Assembly: GCF_023823125.1 (NCBI RefSeq)
Contig: NZ_CP090949.1
Coordinates: 2,504,001-2,568,000, forward strand
From: Erythrobacter aurantius
GTDB lineage: Bacteria > Pseudomonadota > Alphaproteobacteria > Sphingomonadales > Sphingomonadaceae
Length of the DNA: 64,000 bases
Direction: 5' to 3'
Shown: positions 56,614 through 64,000 of the stretch, one piece after another
Layout: every line of letters starts with the position of its first letter
Position numbering within the stretch: position 1 is the stretch's first letter
Translations under genes and position numbers: made by a program
The notes under the pieces: generated by a model
What the model saw: only the letters and a program-made list of their open reading frames with translations
What the model was told of the DNA's origin: nothing
Database searches by the model: none

Positions 56614-57122
56614 ACCCACACATCGCACAGGCCCACATGGGTCGTCTCATGCTCGCGGAAAGTCGCCTCGCGGGTGAAGCCGAGGCTTTCAATCAGGCGG
56701 GCGGAGACGGCGTTGCCCGTGTCGACCACGGCGGTCAGCTTCCTTGCCATGCCCGATGCGAACAGGTGATCGACCAGCGCGGCGGTGCATTCGCGGGCGA
56801 CGCCCTGTTGCTGGCGGGCGGCGCAGGTGATGTAGCCGATTTCGAGCACGCGCTCTTCATGCGCGGGGAAGGCGACGAAGCGGCCGGCGACCTCTCCGTT
56901 TGCGTCCACCGCGATCCATGTCAGCCCCGGCCAGTCGGGCGCGGCGAGCCAGTCCCACAGCTCCTGCTGCGAGGCGAAGGCTTCGCGGGAGAGGTACAGG
57001 CACTGCTCCGGATCGCCGAGGGTCGGGAACAGCGCATGCTCGTCCCCCCGCCGAAGCGGCCGCATGGTGAACCGCGCAGTCGTGAGGGTGGGAACCTCAG
57101 CCACCGGTGAGGAACTGGACAA
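56565..57122 (-). CDS. GNAT-family N-acetyltransferase
   Basis: A 185-residue protein of the RimJ/RimL-like type: TLTTARFTMRPLRRGDEHAL start, acetyl-CoA loop region YITCAARQQQGVARECTAALVDHLF, and VDTGNAVSARLIESLGFTREATFREHE. Substrate unknown. Its start overlaps the LysR gene stop by 26 bp, so the two are coupled; the 3' end overlaps the convergent HTH gene. Confidence 0.9.
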   Translation of the reverse strand: MSSSSPVAEVPTLTTARFTMRPLRRGDEHALFPTLGDPEQCLYLSREAFASQQELWDWLAAPDWPGLTWIAVDANGEVAGRFVAFPAHEERVLEIGYITCAARQQQGVARECTAALVDHLFASGMARKLTAVVDTGNAVSARLIESLGFTREATFREHETTHVGLCDVWVYGRLASDPPPPAPAA

Positions 57123-57888
57123 GCGCTTTGACCTTCTTGCTGCGCCATTGCGGGACCGGGGCGACCAGCCAGTAGGCGCGGCGGCTTTCCTGCGGCTCGT
57201 CGAGCGCGTTGAGCTGGCCGCGCGCGATCGCGGTTTCGACCAGCGGCAGCGGGAGCACCGTCTTGCCCATGCCCGCCAGCGCGCTGGAGAGCGCCTGTCC
57301 CGCGCTGCCCGCCTTGATGCACGGCAGCACCCCGTCGGGCAGCGATGCGCCGGGCCAGTCGATCCATGCGTCGCGCGCTTGCGGCGCCTCCACTGTCACG
57401 CGCATCGCCTCGGCCAGTTGCACCCCTTCGAGGTCTTCCGGCCCGTCCACCAACCGGATCGCCAGATCAAGGTTCGCTTCGGTAAAGTCGGCATCCTCGT
57501 CCGCGATGATCGAATAAACGACACCAGGAGTCCCCGCCTGGAATTGCGCCAGCCGCGGGGCGAGCCATTCGGCGTAGAATTCGCGCGGGGCGGCAACGGT
57601 GTAGCGATCCGACGCCTGCCCCGCCTGCATCGCGGCGACGCTTTCCTCGAACCGCAGGAACCCTTCGCGCAAGGGATCAAGCCCGGCGCAGCCTTCGGGT
57701 GTCAGCTCCAGCCCCTTGGACGTGCGGCGGAACAGCACCACGCCCAGATGATCCTCCAGCGCACGGATCTGCTGGCCCACGGCCGCAGGCGTCACCGCCA
57801 GTTCATCCGCTGCACGAGTGAACGAAAGGTGCCGCGCCGCCGCGTCATAGACGCGCAGGGCATTCAAGGGGAGATGGGTCCGCTTCAC
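57097..57888 (-). CDS. LysR-family transcriptional regulator, GcvA-like
   Basis: A 263-residue regulator. N-terminal winged HTH LPLNALRVYDAAARHLSFTRAADELAVTPAAVGQQIRALEDHLG (residues about 6-50) is close to the GcvA pattern. The effector domain has ADFTEANLDLAIRLVDGPEDLEG and GMGKTVLPLPLVE. The target is unknown; the coupled GNAT gene is a candidate. Confidence 0.93.
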   Translation of the reverse strand: MKRTHLPLNALRVYDAAARHLSFTRAADELAVTPAAVGQQIRALEDHLGVVLFRRTSKGLELTPEGCAGLDPLREGFLRFEESVAAMQAGQASDRYTVAAPREFYAEWLAPRLAQFQAGTPGVVYSIIADEDADFTEANLDLAIRLVDGPEDLEGVQLAEAMRVTVEAPQARDAWIDWPGASLPDGVLPCIKAGSAGQALSSALAGMGKTVLPLPLVETAIARGQLNALDEPQESRRAYWLVAPVPQWRSKKVKALVQFLTGG

Positions 57889-57931
57889 GGATCAAGCGCC
57901 TAATCGCGCATCCGCCCGCCCGCAAGTCCGA

Positions 57932-58345
57932 TCAGGCGCGAGAGCGTCCGTCGGCGGTTTCAGGCGCGGCGAGCGGGAAGAACGGGATGCGCACCTCCAT
58001 CGGTTCGCCATCGCTGCGCACAAAGGTGTAGAACCCTTCCATCGAGCCATGCGGCGTCGTCAGCGGACAGCCCGATACATAATCATGGCTGGCCCCCGGC
58101 GCGAGCAGCGGCTGTTCGCCCACCACCCCTTCGCCATCGACATGATTGACCATGCCGCGCGCGTCGGTGATCCGCCAGTGGCGCGTCATCAGTTGCAGCG
58201 GTTCGTGCGAGCCGTTCTCGATCCGGATGTGATACACCCAGAACCACTTCCCCGCCTCCGGGTGCGATTGTTCGGGCAGGAAATTGACAGCCACCCGGAC
58301 AGTGACCCCATCGGTAGTGGCAGCGTGCTGGAATAGCTCTTTCAT
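57932..58345 (-). CDS. apaG: ApaG-family protein
   Basis: A 137-residue protein from ATG 58345, MKELFQHAATTDGVTVRVAVNFLPEQS. Family motifs FWVYHIRIENGSHEPLQLMTRHWRITDARG and PHGSMEGFYTFV make ApaG clear. It has a fibronectin-III-like fold; the biochemical role is not settled. Confidence 0.96.
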   Translation of the reverse strand: MKELFQHAATTDGVTVRVAVNFLPEQSHPEAGKWFWVYHIRIENGSHEPLQLMTRHWRITDARGMVNHVDGEGVVGEQPLLAPGASHDYVSGCPLTTPHGSMEGFYTFVRSDGEPMEVRIPFFPLAAPETADGRSRA

Positions 58346-58433
58346 GACAGCTCCAAGGTAGCAATTCCTGACCCACCCACAAGAGCACAAACGCAGCTAA
58401 TCCCCTCCCCGTTCCGACTGGTGCACCGAATCC

Positions 58434-58568
58434 TCACATCCCGCCCTGCGCTCTCTGCGCCGCTGCCTGCGCCACAGGCACGGGATCAGCCGGGTTGTGC
58501 TGCGCGAGGAACGCGTCGAGCGCGTCGTACCATTGCTGTTCGTTCGCGGCATTGGTGAAGCTGTGGCC
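58434..58568 (-). pseudogene. Duplicated 3'-terminal fragment of the S9 peptidase gene
   Basis: Minus-strand translation gives FTNAANEQQWYDALDAFL and ends VAQAAAQRAQGGM, nearly the last 45 residues of the peptidase at 59828-61882 (FTKAENEQQWYDALVAFL, ending AQTAQGGM). 50 bp are identical (58456-58505 versus 59850-59899); the rest differs by scattered substitutions. Homology stops at 58568. It has no start and is not a gene. The arrangement suggests integration or duplication at the peptidase 3' end. Confidence 0.85.
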
Positions 58569-58604
58569 GCAATGGTTGACACTTCGCCACCATTTGCGGC
58601 CACA
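58562..58604. repeat. Inverted repeat at the fragment boundary
   Basis: TGTGGCCGCAATGGT (58562-58576) and ACCATTTGCGGCCACA (58589-58604) form a near-perfect inverted repeat that differs by one extra A, with a 12-base loop. It straddles the end of the peptidase homology and lies just after the stop of the gene at 58613-59323. It could be an integration scar or a terminator. Confidence 0.6.
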
Positions 58605-58612
58605 CAAAGTCA

Positions 58613-59323
58613 TTAATTCAACCAGTTTTTCTCCAGATGCACTGCATCTCGAAGCCAAATCTCGCGAGCGATTTCTCGGCCCCTCACTCCGTAGGCCCTT
58701 GAGGCGAACCCTCGTAGTGATCGGATCACCTTATCAAATCTCTCTTTGCTAGACGGCTCGCCCCATGATTCCACATAGTCGCGGTCAACGACAGGAGGAA
58801 GCTGGGTGGTTAGGATCGCATCCAGCAACCAACGACGCTCTTTCGCTGATCGGTTTTCCGACAAGGCATAACCGAGCGACGCAAGGATGCCTTTACGCGG
58901 GTTATCGGCTCCGGCAGTGGTCGCTGGTTCCAACCATGTATCGTGGTTTGGTTCAAGCAAGCGACGCCTTACCCATTCGCTCTGTATTGCTGCGAGATGC
59001 AGATGCGCCTGTCGGATTTGCGCGGCCTTCCCCGGCAATTCCGCATGGTGGCAAAGATTGATCTGCAAGGCAGTCCATCGCTGCCTCAAAGTCGCTTCGT
59101 CACAGACTTCAATTCGGCTCAAAGCCCTTTGCGGTGCAGCGCCAGTCAAAAGCGACTGCAAGAATCTCTTGGCCCCCCTGCTCTTCCGGAACCGGAGCTC
59201 GTTAACGACCGCTGAGGGTTCAAAGGCGCTCCTCTTTCGTAAATCATCCAGCGAAAGGCTGCGCAATGGCCTCGAGCAATTTGCGGAAAGAACGCTTCGG
59301 GTAAACATTCGAGAATACTCCAT
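58613..59323 (-). CDS. Hypothetical protein in an island-like insertion
   Basis: A 236-residue basic protein from ATG 59323, preceded by AAGGAGA. The C-terminal 75 residues read RRWLLDAILTTQLPPVVDRDYVESWGEPSSKERFDKVIRSLRGFA... , a module (LP.V...Y...WG.P.S..R..K...S...F) that I recall from other accessory proteins of unknown function. The rest is helical and without recognised family. It lies between the peptidase 3'-end fragment and the intact peptidase, so it probably arrived with that event. Confidence 0.6.
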   Translation of the reverse strand: MEYSRMFTRSVLSANCSRPLRSLSLDDLRKRSAFEPSAVVNELRFRKSRGAKRFLQSLLTGAAPQRALSRIEVCDEATLRQRWTALQINLCHHAELPGKAAQIRQAHLHLAAIQSEWVRRRLLEPNHDTWLEPATTAGADNPRKGILASLGYALSENRSAKERRWLLDAILTTQLPPVVDRDYVESWGEPSSKERFDKVIRSLRGFASRAYGVRGREIAREIWLRDAVHLEKNWLN

Positions 59324-59827
59324 GATGCATGTCTCCTTTTTTGCACCGAGCCTCGGAGTTGATCCGGGCTCAACCGTAACAATCCTTTGGGTTCGCGCGC
59401 GCGTGCGCGCGCGCGCGCGTGTGCGCGCGTGAACTGGCCAATGATGCGGGAACGGCGCGACGCTTCTTGGGGGGCCTGAGCCCAATGAAAGTTAGGTAGC
59501 GGGGAAGGCGGCCAATAATGAAAATTCTGCCGGGTTAATTTGTCCACGGCTTGGCTATGGCGAGCCCACAGGGCGCCTCTGCACGCACGCCCACACGGGT
59601 GGGCGTGTTACTGCGTAAAAGATCAAGCGAATTAACCTTTGACGCACAATTAAGCGTGCCTGCAAACACTTGCAAACGAGGGAGGAGGTGGCCTTACTCC
59701 TGAAAGAGAAAATGGGGTGAGAATTGCTGATCGCAAGGCCTCAATCGAAAAAATGTCCCCGCGTTGGCCCGAGAACGGCAATTTCGGAACTATGTGCCGA
59801 CATTCCCTTGGATCTTGCGGCAAATCC
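59324..59827. other. Gene-free spacer of 504 bp with repeats
   Basis: I see no gene. It holds the alternating purine-pyrimidine tract at 59394-59431, a perfect hairpin CACGCCCAC-ACGG-GTGGGCGTG (59586-59607), and AT-richer stretches. It is part of the DNA that separates the two copies of the peptidase 3' end. Confidence 0.5.
59394..59431. repeat. Alternating CG/TG tract, possible Z-DNA former
   Basis: 38 bp of strictly alternating pyrimidine-purine (mostly CG with three TG), flanked by GTTC on the left and GAAC on the right. Such tracts readily adopt Z-form under negative supercoiling. It lies about 70 bp upstream of the gene at 58613-59323. Confidence 0.75.
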
Positions 59828-61882
59828 TTACATCCCGCCCTGCGCTGTTTGCGCCGCTGCCTGCGCCACAGGCACGGGATCAGCCGGGTTGTGCTGCGCC
59901 AGAAATGCCACCAGCGCATCGTACCATTGCTGCTCGTTCTCGGCCTTGGTGAAGCTGTGGCCTTCGCCTTCGATCATCAGCGTGTCGACCGGCACCGATG
60001 CGTCCTTCGCGGCGCGCTCAAAGCTGTAGAATTGCGAGGCAGGCACGCGCTGGTCCTCGCTGCCGTGGGCCAGCAGCACCGGGCGCGACAGATTGGCCGC
60101 GTGGTTCACCGGGGAATAGGCGTCGAGATCGAAATCCTCACCCTCCACCCGTTCGCGCAGGTCGCGCGCGCGCTTGCGCCCCAGATAGCGCCGGTCATAG
60201 CTGAGCATCCGGTCCCAATCGGTGACGCCCGCCCAGCTGGCGGCGCAGCGATAGCGTTCGGGATTGCGGATCACCGCCCACAGCGCGGCAAAGCCGCCGT
60301 ATGATCCGCCGACAACGCAGACCCGCCCGCCATCGGCAATGCCTTCGTTGACGGCCCAGTCCATCGCATCGTCGATATCGTCCTGCATCGCGCGCCCGAC
60401 CTGACCGACGCCCGCCTGATAGAACGCCTCGCCATAGCCGCCGCTGCCCCGGAAATTGGGTTGCAGCACGGCATAGCCGCGATTGGCGAGCAGCTGCACT
60501 TCGTCATTGTATTGCAAGAGGTCGCGCACCCCGAACGGCCCGCCATGCGGCATGACGATCAACGGCAGATCACGCGGTTCGCGCCCGCGCGGCAGAGTGA
60601 GATAGGCCGAGATCATCAACCCGTCGCGCGCCTGATACCGCACGGGATAGCTGCGCGCGAGTTTCTGGAAATCGAGTTCGGGCCGGTAATCGCCCAGCAG
60701 ATCGAGCCGCTTTTCCTCCGGCGAGAACAGGTAGAGCGCGCCCGGATCGGCTTCGCTCCCGCCCCAAACCAGCATGCGTTCGTTGTTGCGCGAACGGGTG
60801 ACGATCCGCAGATCCTCCATCTGCAGCGCGCGGCCCAGATCGCGGTGCAGCTTGGCCATGTCCGGATCGAACCATTCGATCCGCTCGCGATCGTCGGTGT
60901 AAAGCGCGGCCAGCGGGGTGCCGTCGCGGTTGAGCCACAGCTCCTCCACGTCCCATTCGGGGTTTTCGTAGAAGGTTTCGATCACCTCGCCCGTGCTGTA
61001 ATCGAACAGGCGCACCCCGATGCGGCCGTTCTCGCCTTCTTCCAGCACATAGCCGCGATCGCTGCCCGACACGATCTGGACGACATTCCAGTAGCGCGAG
61101 CGTTCATCGTCCTCGCGCAGCTTGTCCACCAGTTCGAAATCGTCATTTTCGGTTTCGCGGTAGTAGATGCGCAGCCGCTTGTTGCGCCAGCCCATGCCAA
61201 GACGCACCACGCCCGCATCATCGGCATACCAGTCCCACACGCCGCCCACCGGCTTTACCACGCGTTCGCGCTTGGCCCCCGGCACCAGTTCATAGCGATA
61301 GACCGAAGGGTCGCTTTGCCGCGTGTACTGGAGCGAAACCAGCGCATAGCTGCCGGCTTCATCCACATGGATGAGATCACCGCCCCAGAGCAGTTCGTTC
61401 GGCACGTCGAGCATGAAGGTTTCATTGTTGACGATGTTGCGCACCAGCAGGCGGTTCACCCGGACGGGAATGTCGTAATACATTCCGCGCATCGAGATCG
61501 ACATGATGATCTTGTCGTTTCCGGCCCAGCGGAACCAGTCGACCTCCTGTTCGGGATCGAATTTGAAGACCTTTAGCGGCGCCTTGGTCGCAGCGTCGAT
61601 AATCAGCAGATCGGTGGTGCCTTCGAATATCCGCTTCGTCACCAGATGCACCCCGTCGGGCGACATGCTGAAACTGCGATAGGCGCTGCGGGCGGCGAAA
61701 TCATGGGTGGGGATTTCTCCGGGGGCGATATCCTCCACCGTGATCGAAAGGTCGGACAGGCGGGTGATCGCAGGAGGAGCGGATTGCGCCTGATCGGCTG
61801 CCGGTTCCTGCGCCGAAAGCGGGCTTGCGGCGATCAACGCCGCGACAAAGGACAGCCGCGCTGCCCAGGCCATAAATTTCAT
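59828..61882 (-). CDS. Secreted S9-family serine peptidase (prolyl oligopeptidase type)
   Basis: A 684-residue enzyme with a signal peptide (RLSFVAALIAASPLSAQ). Residues about 60-400 form the beta-propeller; residues 410-665 the alpha/beta-hydrolase. Catalytic Ser is in GGSYGGFAA, Asp in LAHGSEDQRVPASQ, His in EGEGHSFTKAE; oxyanion neighbours HGGPFGVRD. Typical of dipeptidyl/acylaminoacyl-peptidase relatives. The C-terminus ends VAQAAAQTAQGGM, duplicated as a fragment at 58434-58568. Confidence 0.95.
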   Translation of the reverse strand: MKFMAWAARLSFVAALIAASPLSAQEPAADQAQSAPPAITRLSDLSITVEDIAPGEIPTHDFAARSAYRSFSMSPDGVHLVTKRIFEGTTDLLIIDAATKAPLKVFKFDPEQEVDWFRWAGNDKIIMSISMRGMYYDIPVRVNRLLVRNIVNNETFMLDVPNELLWGGDLIHVDEAGSYALVSLQYTRQSDPSVYRYELVPGAKRERVVKPVGGVWDWYADDAGVVRLGMGWRNKRLRIYYRETENDDFELVDKLREDDERSRYWNVVQIVSGSDRGYVLEEGENGRIGVRLFDYSTGEVIETFYENPEWDVEELWLNRDGTPLAALYTDDRERIEWFDPDMAKLHRDLGRALQMEDLRIVTRSRNNERMLVWGGSEADPGALYLFSPEEKRLDLLGDYRPELDFQKLARSYPVRYQARDGLMISAYLTLPRGREPRDLPLIVMPHGGPFGVRDLLQYNDEVQLLANRGYAVLQPNFRGSGGYGEAFYQAGVGQVGRAMQDDIDDAMDWAVNEGIADGGRVCVVGGSYGGFAALWAVIRNPERYRCAASWAGVTDWDRMLSYDRRYLGRKRARDLRERVEGEDFDLDAYSPVNHAANLSRPVLLAHGSEDQRVPASQFYSFERAAKDASVPVDTLMIEGEGHSFTKAENEQQWYDALVAFLAQHNPADPVPVAQAAAQTAQGGM

Positions 61883-61956
61883 GATGCGCCCCTTACCCCC
61901 TGATTCGTCACGGCAAAAAGACTATGCCGCGCGGGGGAAAAGGCAAGCCGGAGGGG

Positions 61957-62577
61957 CTATCCCTTGGCCAGTTCTTCCTCGACCTGGGCGAGCCGTTCCT
62001 TGCCGAAGAACATTTCCGTCGCCCCGCCCTTCGCCCCGGTGAACATCGTCGGGATACCGAATGCGCCGCGTTCGACCGCGTGATCGGTGTTGGCGGCAAG
62101 GCCTTGCTTCACTTCGTCGGTCTGCGAACGCTCAAACAGGTCCTTCGCGTCGAAACCGGCAGCGGCGATGGCCGCGCCCAGCGTTTCGGGATTGAGCACA
62201 TCCACCCCGTCTTCCCAGATTGCCGGCAGCAGGCTTTCGGCAAACTGCACCCCGCGCCCGTCCTGATCAGCGGCGTAGAGCATGCGTTGCAGCGTGATCG
62301 AATTGAACGGAAACTGCGGGTGCAGACGGTATTTGTCGAGCTGGTGCTTTTTGATGAAACGCTGCATTTCGAGCATGTCGTATTCGACCTTGCCCTTAAC
62401 GTCCTTGTTGCGGATCATCGGCGGGGCGTTGCCTGTCAGCTTGTGCATCCCGGCGAGGAACACCGGTGTCACGTCCAGTTCCGCACCGTTACGCTTCACC
62501 AGTTCGCGCAGCGGCCACCATACGAGGTAGGCGTTGGGACTGACGAAATCGAAGATCAGTTCGACGCGGTTTGCCAT
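61957..62577 (-). CDS. 2-hydroxychromene-2-carboxylate isomerase (DsbA/GST-kappa fold)
   Basis: A 206-residue protein, MANRVELIFDFVSPNAYLVWWPL, with the conserved SPNAY motif in place of a CXXC, PIRNKDVKG-like middle (here PMIRNKDVKGKVEYDM), and C-terminal GAFGIPTMFTGAKGGATEMFFGKERL. The family uses glutathione to isomerise aromatic degradation intermediates; no other degradation gene is adjacent, so the substrate is unknown. Confidence 0.9.
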   Translation of the reverse strand: MANRVELIFDFVSPNAYLVWWPLRELVKRNGAELDVTPVFLAGMHKLTGNAPPMIRNKDVKGKVEYDMLEMQRFIKKHQLDKYRLHPQFPFNSITLQRMLYAADQDGRGVQFAESLLPAIWEDGVDVLNPETLGAAIAAAGFDAKDLFERSQTDEVKQGLAANTDHAVERGAFGIPTMFTGAKGGATEMFFGKERLAQVEEELAKG

Positions 62578-62749
62578 GATGTGTGTCTCGCTTGCTTAGA
62601 TGGACCTGCACGTGGGTAGTCACCGACACGCAGTGTCGCAAGCGCGGAGTCGAAGGCGAAGCCGCAGACGGCCAAAGGCCACCTGCATGCGCTCCCACAG
62701 GGTTCGAAACAGCGTTTAGGACGCTCTCCCGGACGGGACAGCGCAACTA

Positions 62750-64000
62750 TCAGTGCGGCGCAAGGCCCAGTTCGATCCCGGTACGGTCTTCGAGCGCGAA
62801 TTTGTCGAACAGGTCGGCGCTCGCCGCGTTCAGCCCCACAACGCGGGTGTGACGGCCGTTGCGACGCATCCGCTCGATCACCTTTTCCAGCGCGCCGATT
62901 GCGGAAATGTCCCAGAAATGCGCCTTGGACACATCGATCACCACATGGTGCGCGGCGTCTTCATACTGGCTTTCGGGGCCGAGCTTCTCGACGAATTTGT
63001 CGACGCTGGCGAAGAATATCTCGCCGGTCACGACATAGACCGCGCTGTGCGGGCGGCGCACGCGTTCGACCGAGAACAGGTTCTTCACCTTTTGCGCGAA
63101 GAAAATGCCCGAAAGCAGCACGCCCGCCAGCACGCCCAGCGCAAGATCGTGTGTCCACACCACGACGACCACGGTGGCGATCATCACCACCGAACTGGTC
63201 CACGGATGGCGGCGCAGGTTGGGGATCGAATTCCAGCTGAAGGTCCCGATGCTGACCATGATCATCACCGCCACCAGCGCGGGCATCGGCACCTGACCCA
63301 CCCACGGGCCCAGCACAGTCAGCAGGAACAGCAGGAACGCACCGGCGGTGAAGGTGGACAGCCGCCCGCGCCCGCCGCTGGCGACGTTGATCACAGACTG
63401 CCCGATCATCGCGCAACCGCCCATCCCGCCAAAACAGGCGGCGACGATGTTGGCCACGCCCTGCCCCGCGCTCTCGCGCTGCTTGTTGCTTTCTGTATGC
63501 GTCATGTCGTCGACGATCTGCGCGGTCAGCAGGCTTTCGAGCAGGCCCACCGCCGCCATCGTCGCCGAATAGGGCGCGATGATCCGCAGCGTCTCCCACG
63601 TCAGCGGCACGTCGGGCAGCGCGAACACCGGCAACCCGTCGGGCAGCGTGCCCTCGCCCGCGACATTGTTGACCGGCAGTCCCCAGTAAACCGTCGCCGC
63701 CGTCAGCAGCAGGATCGCGACCAACGGGCTCGGCACGGCCTTGGTGATCCTCGGGAAGCCGTAGATGATCGCCAGCCCCGCCGCGACCATCGCCCAGGTC
63801 CACGGACCGACCCCGTCATTGCCGGGCATCAACTGCGGGATCTGCGCCATGAAGATCAGGATCGCGAGCGCGTTGACGAAGCCGGTGATGACGCTGCGGC
63901 TGACGAACTGCATCAGCAAATCGAGCCGCAGCAGCGCGGCAATCCCCTGAAACACACCCATCAGTATGGTCGCGGCGAACAGGTATTCGACCCCGTGATC
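62750..64000 (-). CDS. SulP-family anion transporter with STAS domain, 5' end outside window
   Basis: The frame is open to the window edge (417 residues seen). About eight membrane segments remain (SulP core, for example [21 protein letters not shown] and [13 protein letters not shown]), then a cytoplasmic STAS domain at the C-terminus ([21 protein letters not shown] and [20 protein letters not shown]). The Met at 63961 is internal: residues upstream ([13 protein letters not shown]) continue the protein. The family carries sulfate, bicarbonate or other anions; the substrate is not decided. Confidence 0.95.
   Translation of the reverse strand, partial: DHGVEYLFAATILMGVFQGIAALLRLDLLMQFVSRSVITGFVNALAILIFMAQIPQLMPGNDGVGPWTWAMVAAGLAIIYGFPRITKAVPSPLVAILLLTAATVYWGLPVNNVAGEGTLPDGLPVFALPDVPLTWETLRIIAPYSATMAAVGLLESLLTAQIVDDMTHTESNKQRESAGQGVANIVAACFGGMGGCAMIGQSVINVASGGRGRLSTFTAGAFLLFLLTVLGPWVGQVPMPALVAVMIMVSIGTFSWNSIPNLRRHPWTSSVVMIATVVVVVWTHDLALGVLAGVLLSGIFFAQKVKNLFSVERVRRPHSAVYVVTGEIFFASVDKFVEKLGPESQYEDAAHHVVIDVSKAHFWDISAIGALEKVIERMRRNGRHTRVVGLNAASADLFDKFALEDRTGIELGLAPH

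Noticed and set aside
59650..59919. Small minus-strand frame over the peptidase end
   Set aside because: It is in a shifted frame relative to the peptidase and has no plausible protein composition.

Overview
The window is GC-rich chromosomal DNA of an alphaproteobacterium, most likely Sphingomonadales and probably Erythrobacteraceae. This rests on protein style and gene order (secY-adk-rpsM with no rpmJ or infA, mdh-sucD-sucA-sucB-lpd, many small secreted proteins), not on a marker-gene search. No rRNA, tRNA or CRISPR array was seen.

Layout: (1) 1-9243 is accessory-rich: a terminase-small-subunit-like HTH gene cut by the window edge, a palindromic repeat, a complete IS3-family element (1345-2583), an AT-rich overlapping pair (MazG-like plus DUF1643), uvrA behind a LexA box, an AT-rich orphan gene and a small secreted protein. 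(2) 9535-16032 holds a btuFCD-like ABC importer, a SleB-type wall hydrolase, a conserved small protein and a GGDEF-EAL protein. (3) 16301-25482 is a TCA-cycle cluster (mdh, sucD, sucA, sucB, lpd) interrupted by a TTG-start secreted protein and a methyltransferase; sucC is absent. (4) 25503-32310 holds membrane proteins, an amidase, two paralogous secreted proteins and a serine hydrolase. (5) 32396-53648, all on the minus strand, is the str-S10-spc-alpha ribosomal supercluster (rpsL to rplQ). (6) 54082-64000 is mixed: a toroid protein with a HEPN-like tail, a second terminase-like HTH gene, GNAT, LysR, apaG, an island-like gene between two copies of a peptidase 3' end, the intact S9 peptidase, a DsbA-fold isomerase and a SulP transporter cut by the window edge.

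The ribosomal block is not one uninterrupted operon. An intrinsic terminator follows rpmD, secreted-protein genes lie between rpmD and rplO and between adk and rpsM, a terminator separates tuf from rpsJ, and the rpsJ leader holds a promoter-like sequence and a terminator-like hairpin (possible attenuator). A REP-like pair lies between rpsL and rpsG.

The strongest candidates for something undescribed are the toroid protein at 54082-55659 with its C-terminal R-x4-H motif, the MazG/DUF1643 pair at 2593-4033, and the unit at 58434-59899 that looks like integration into the 3' end of a protein-coding gene.
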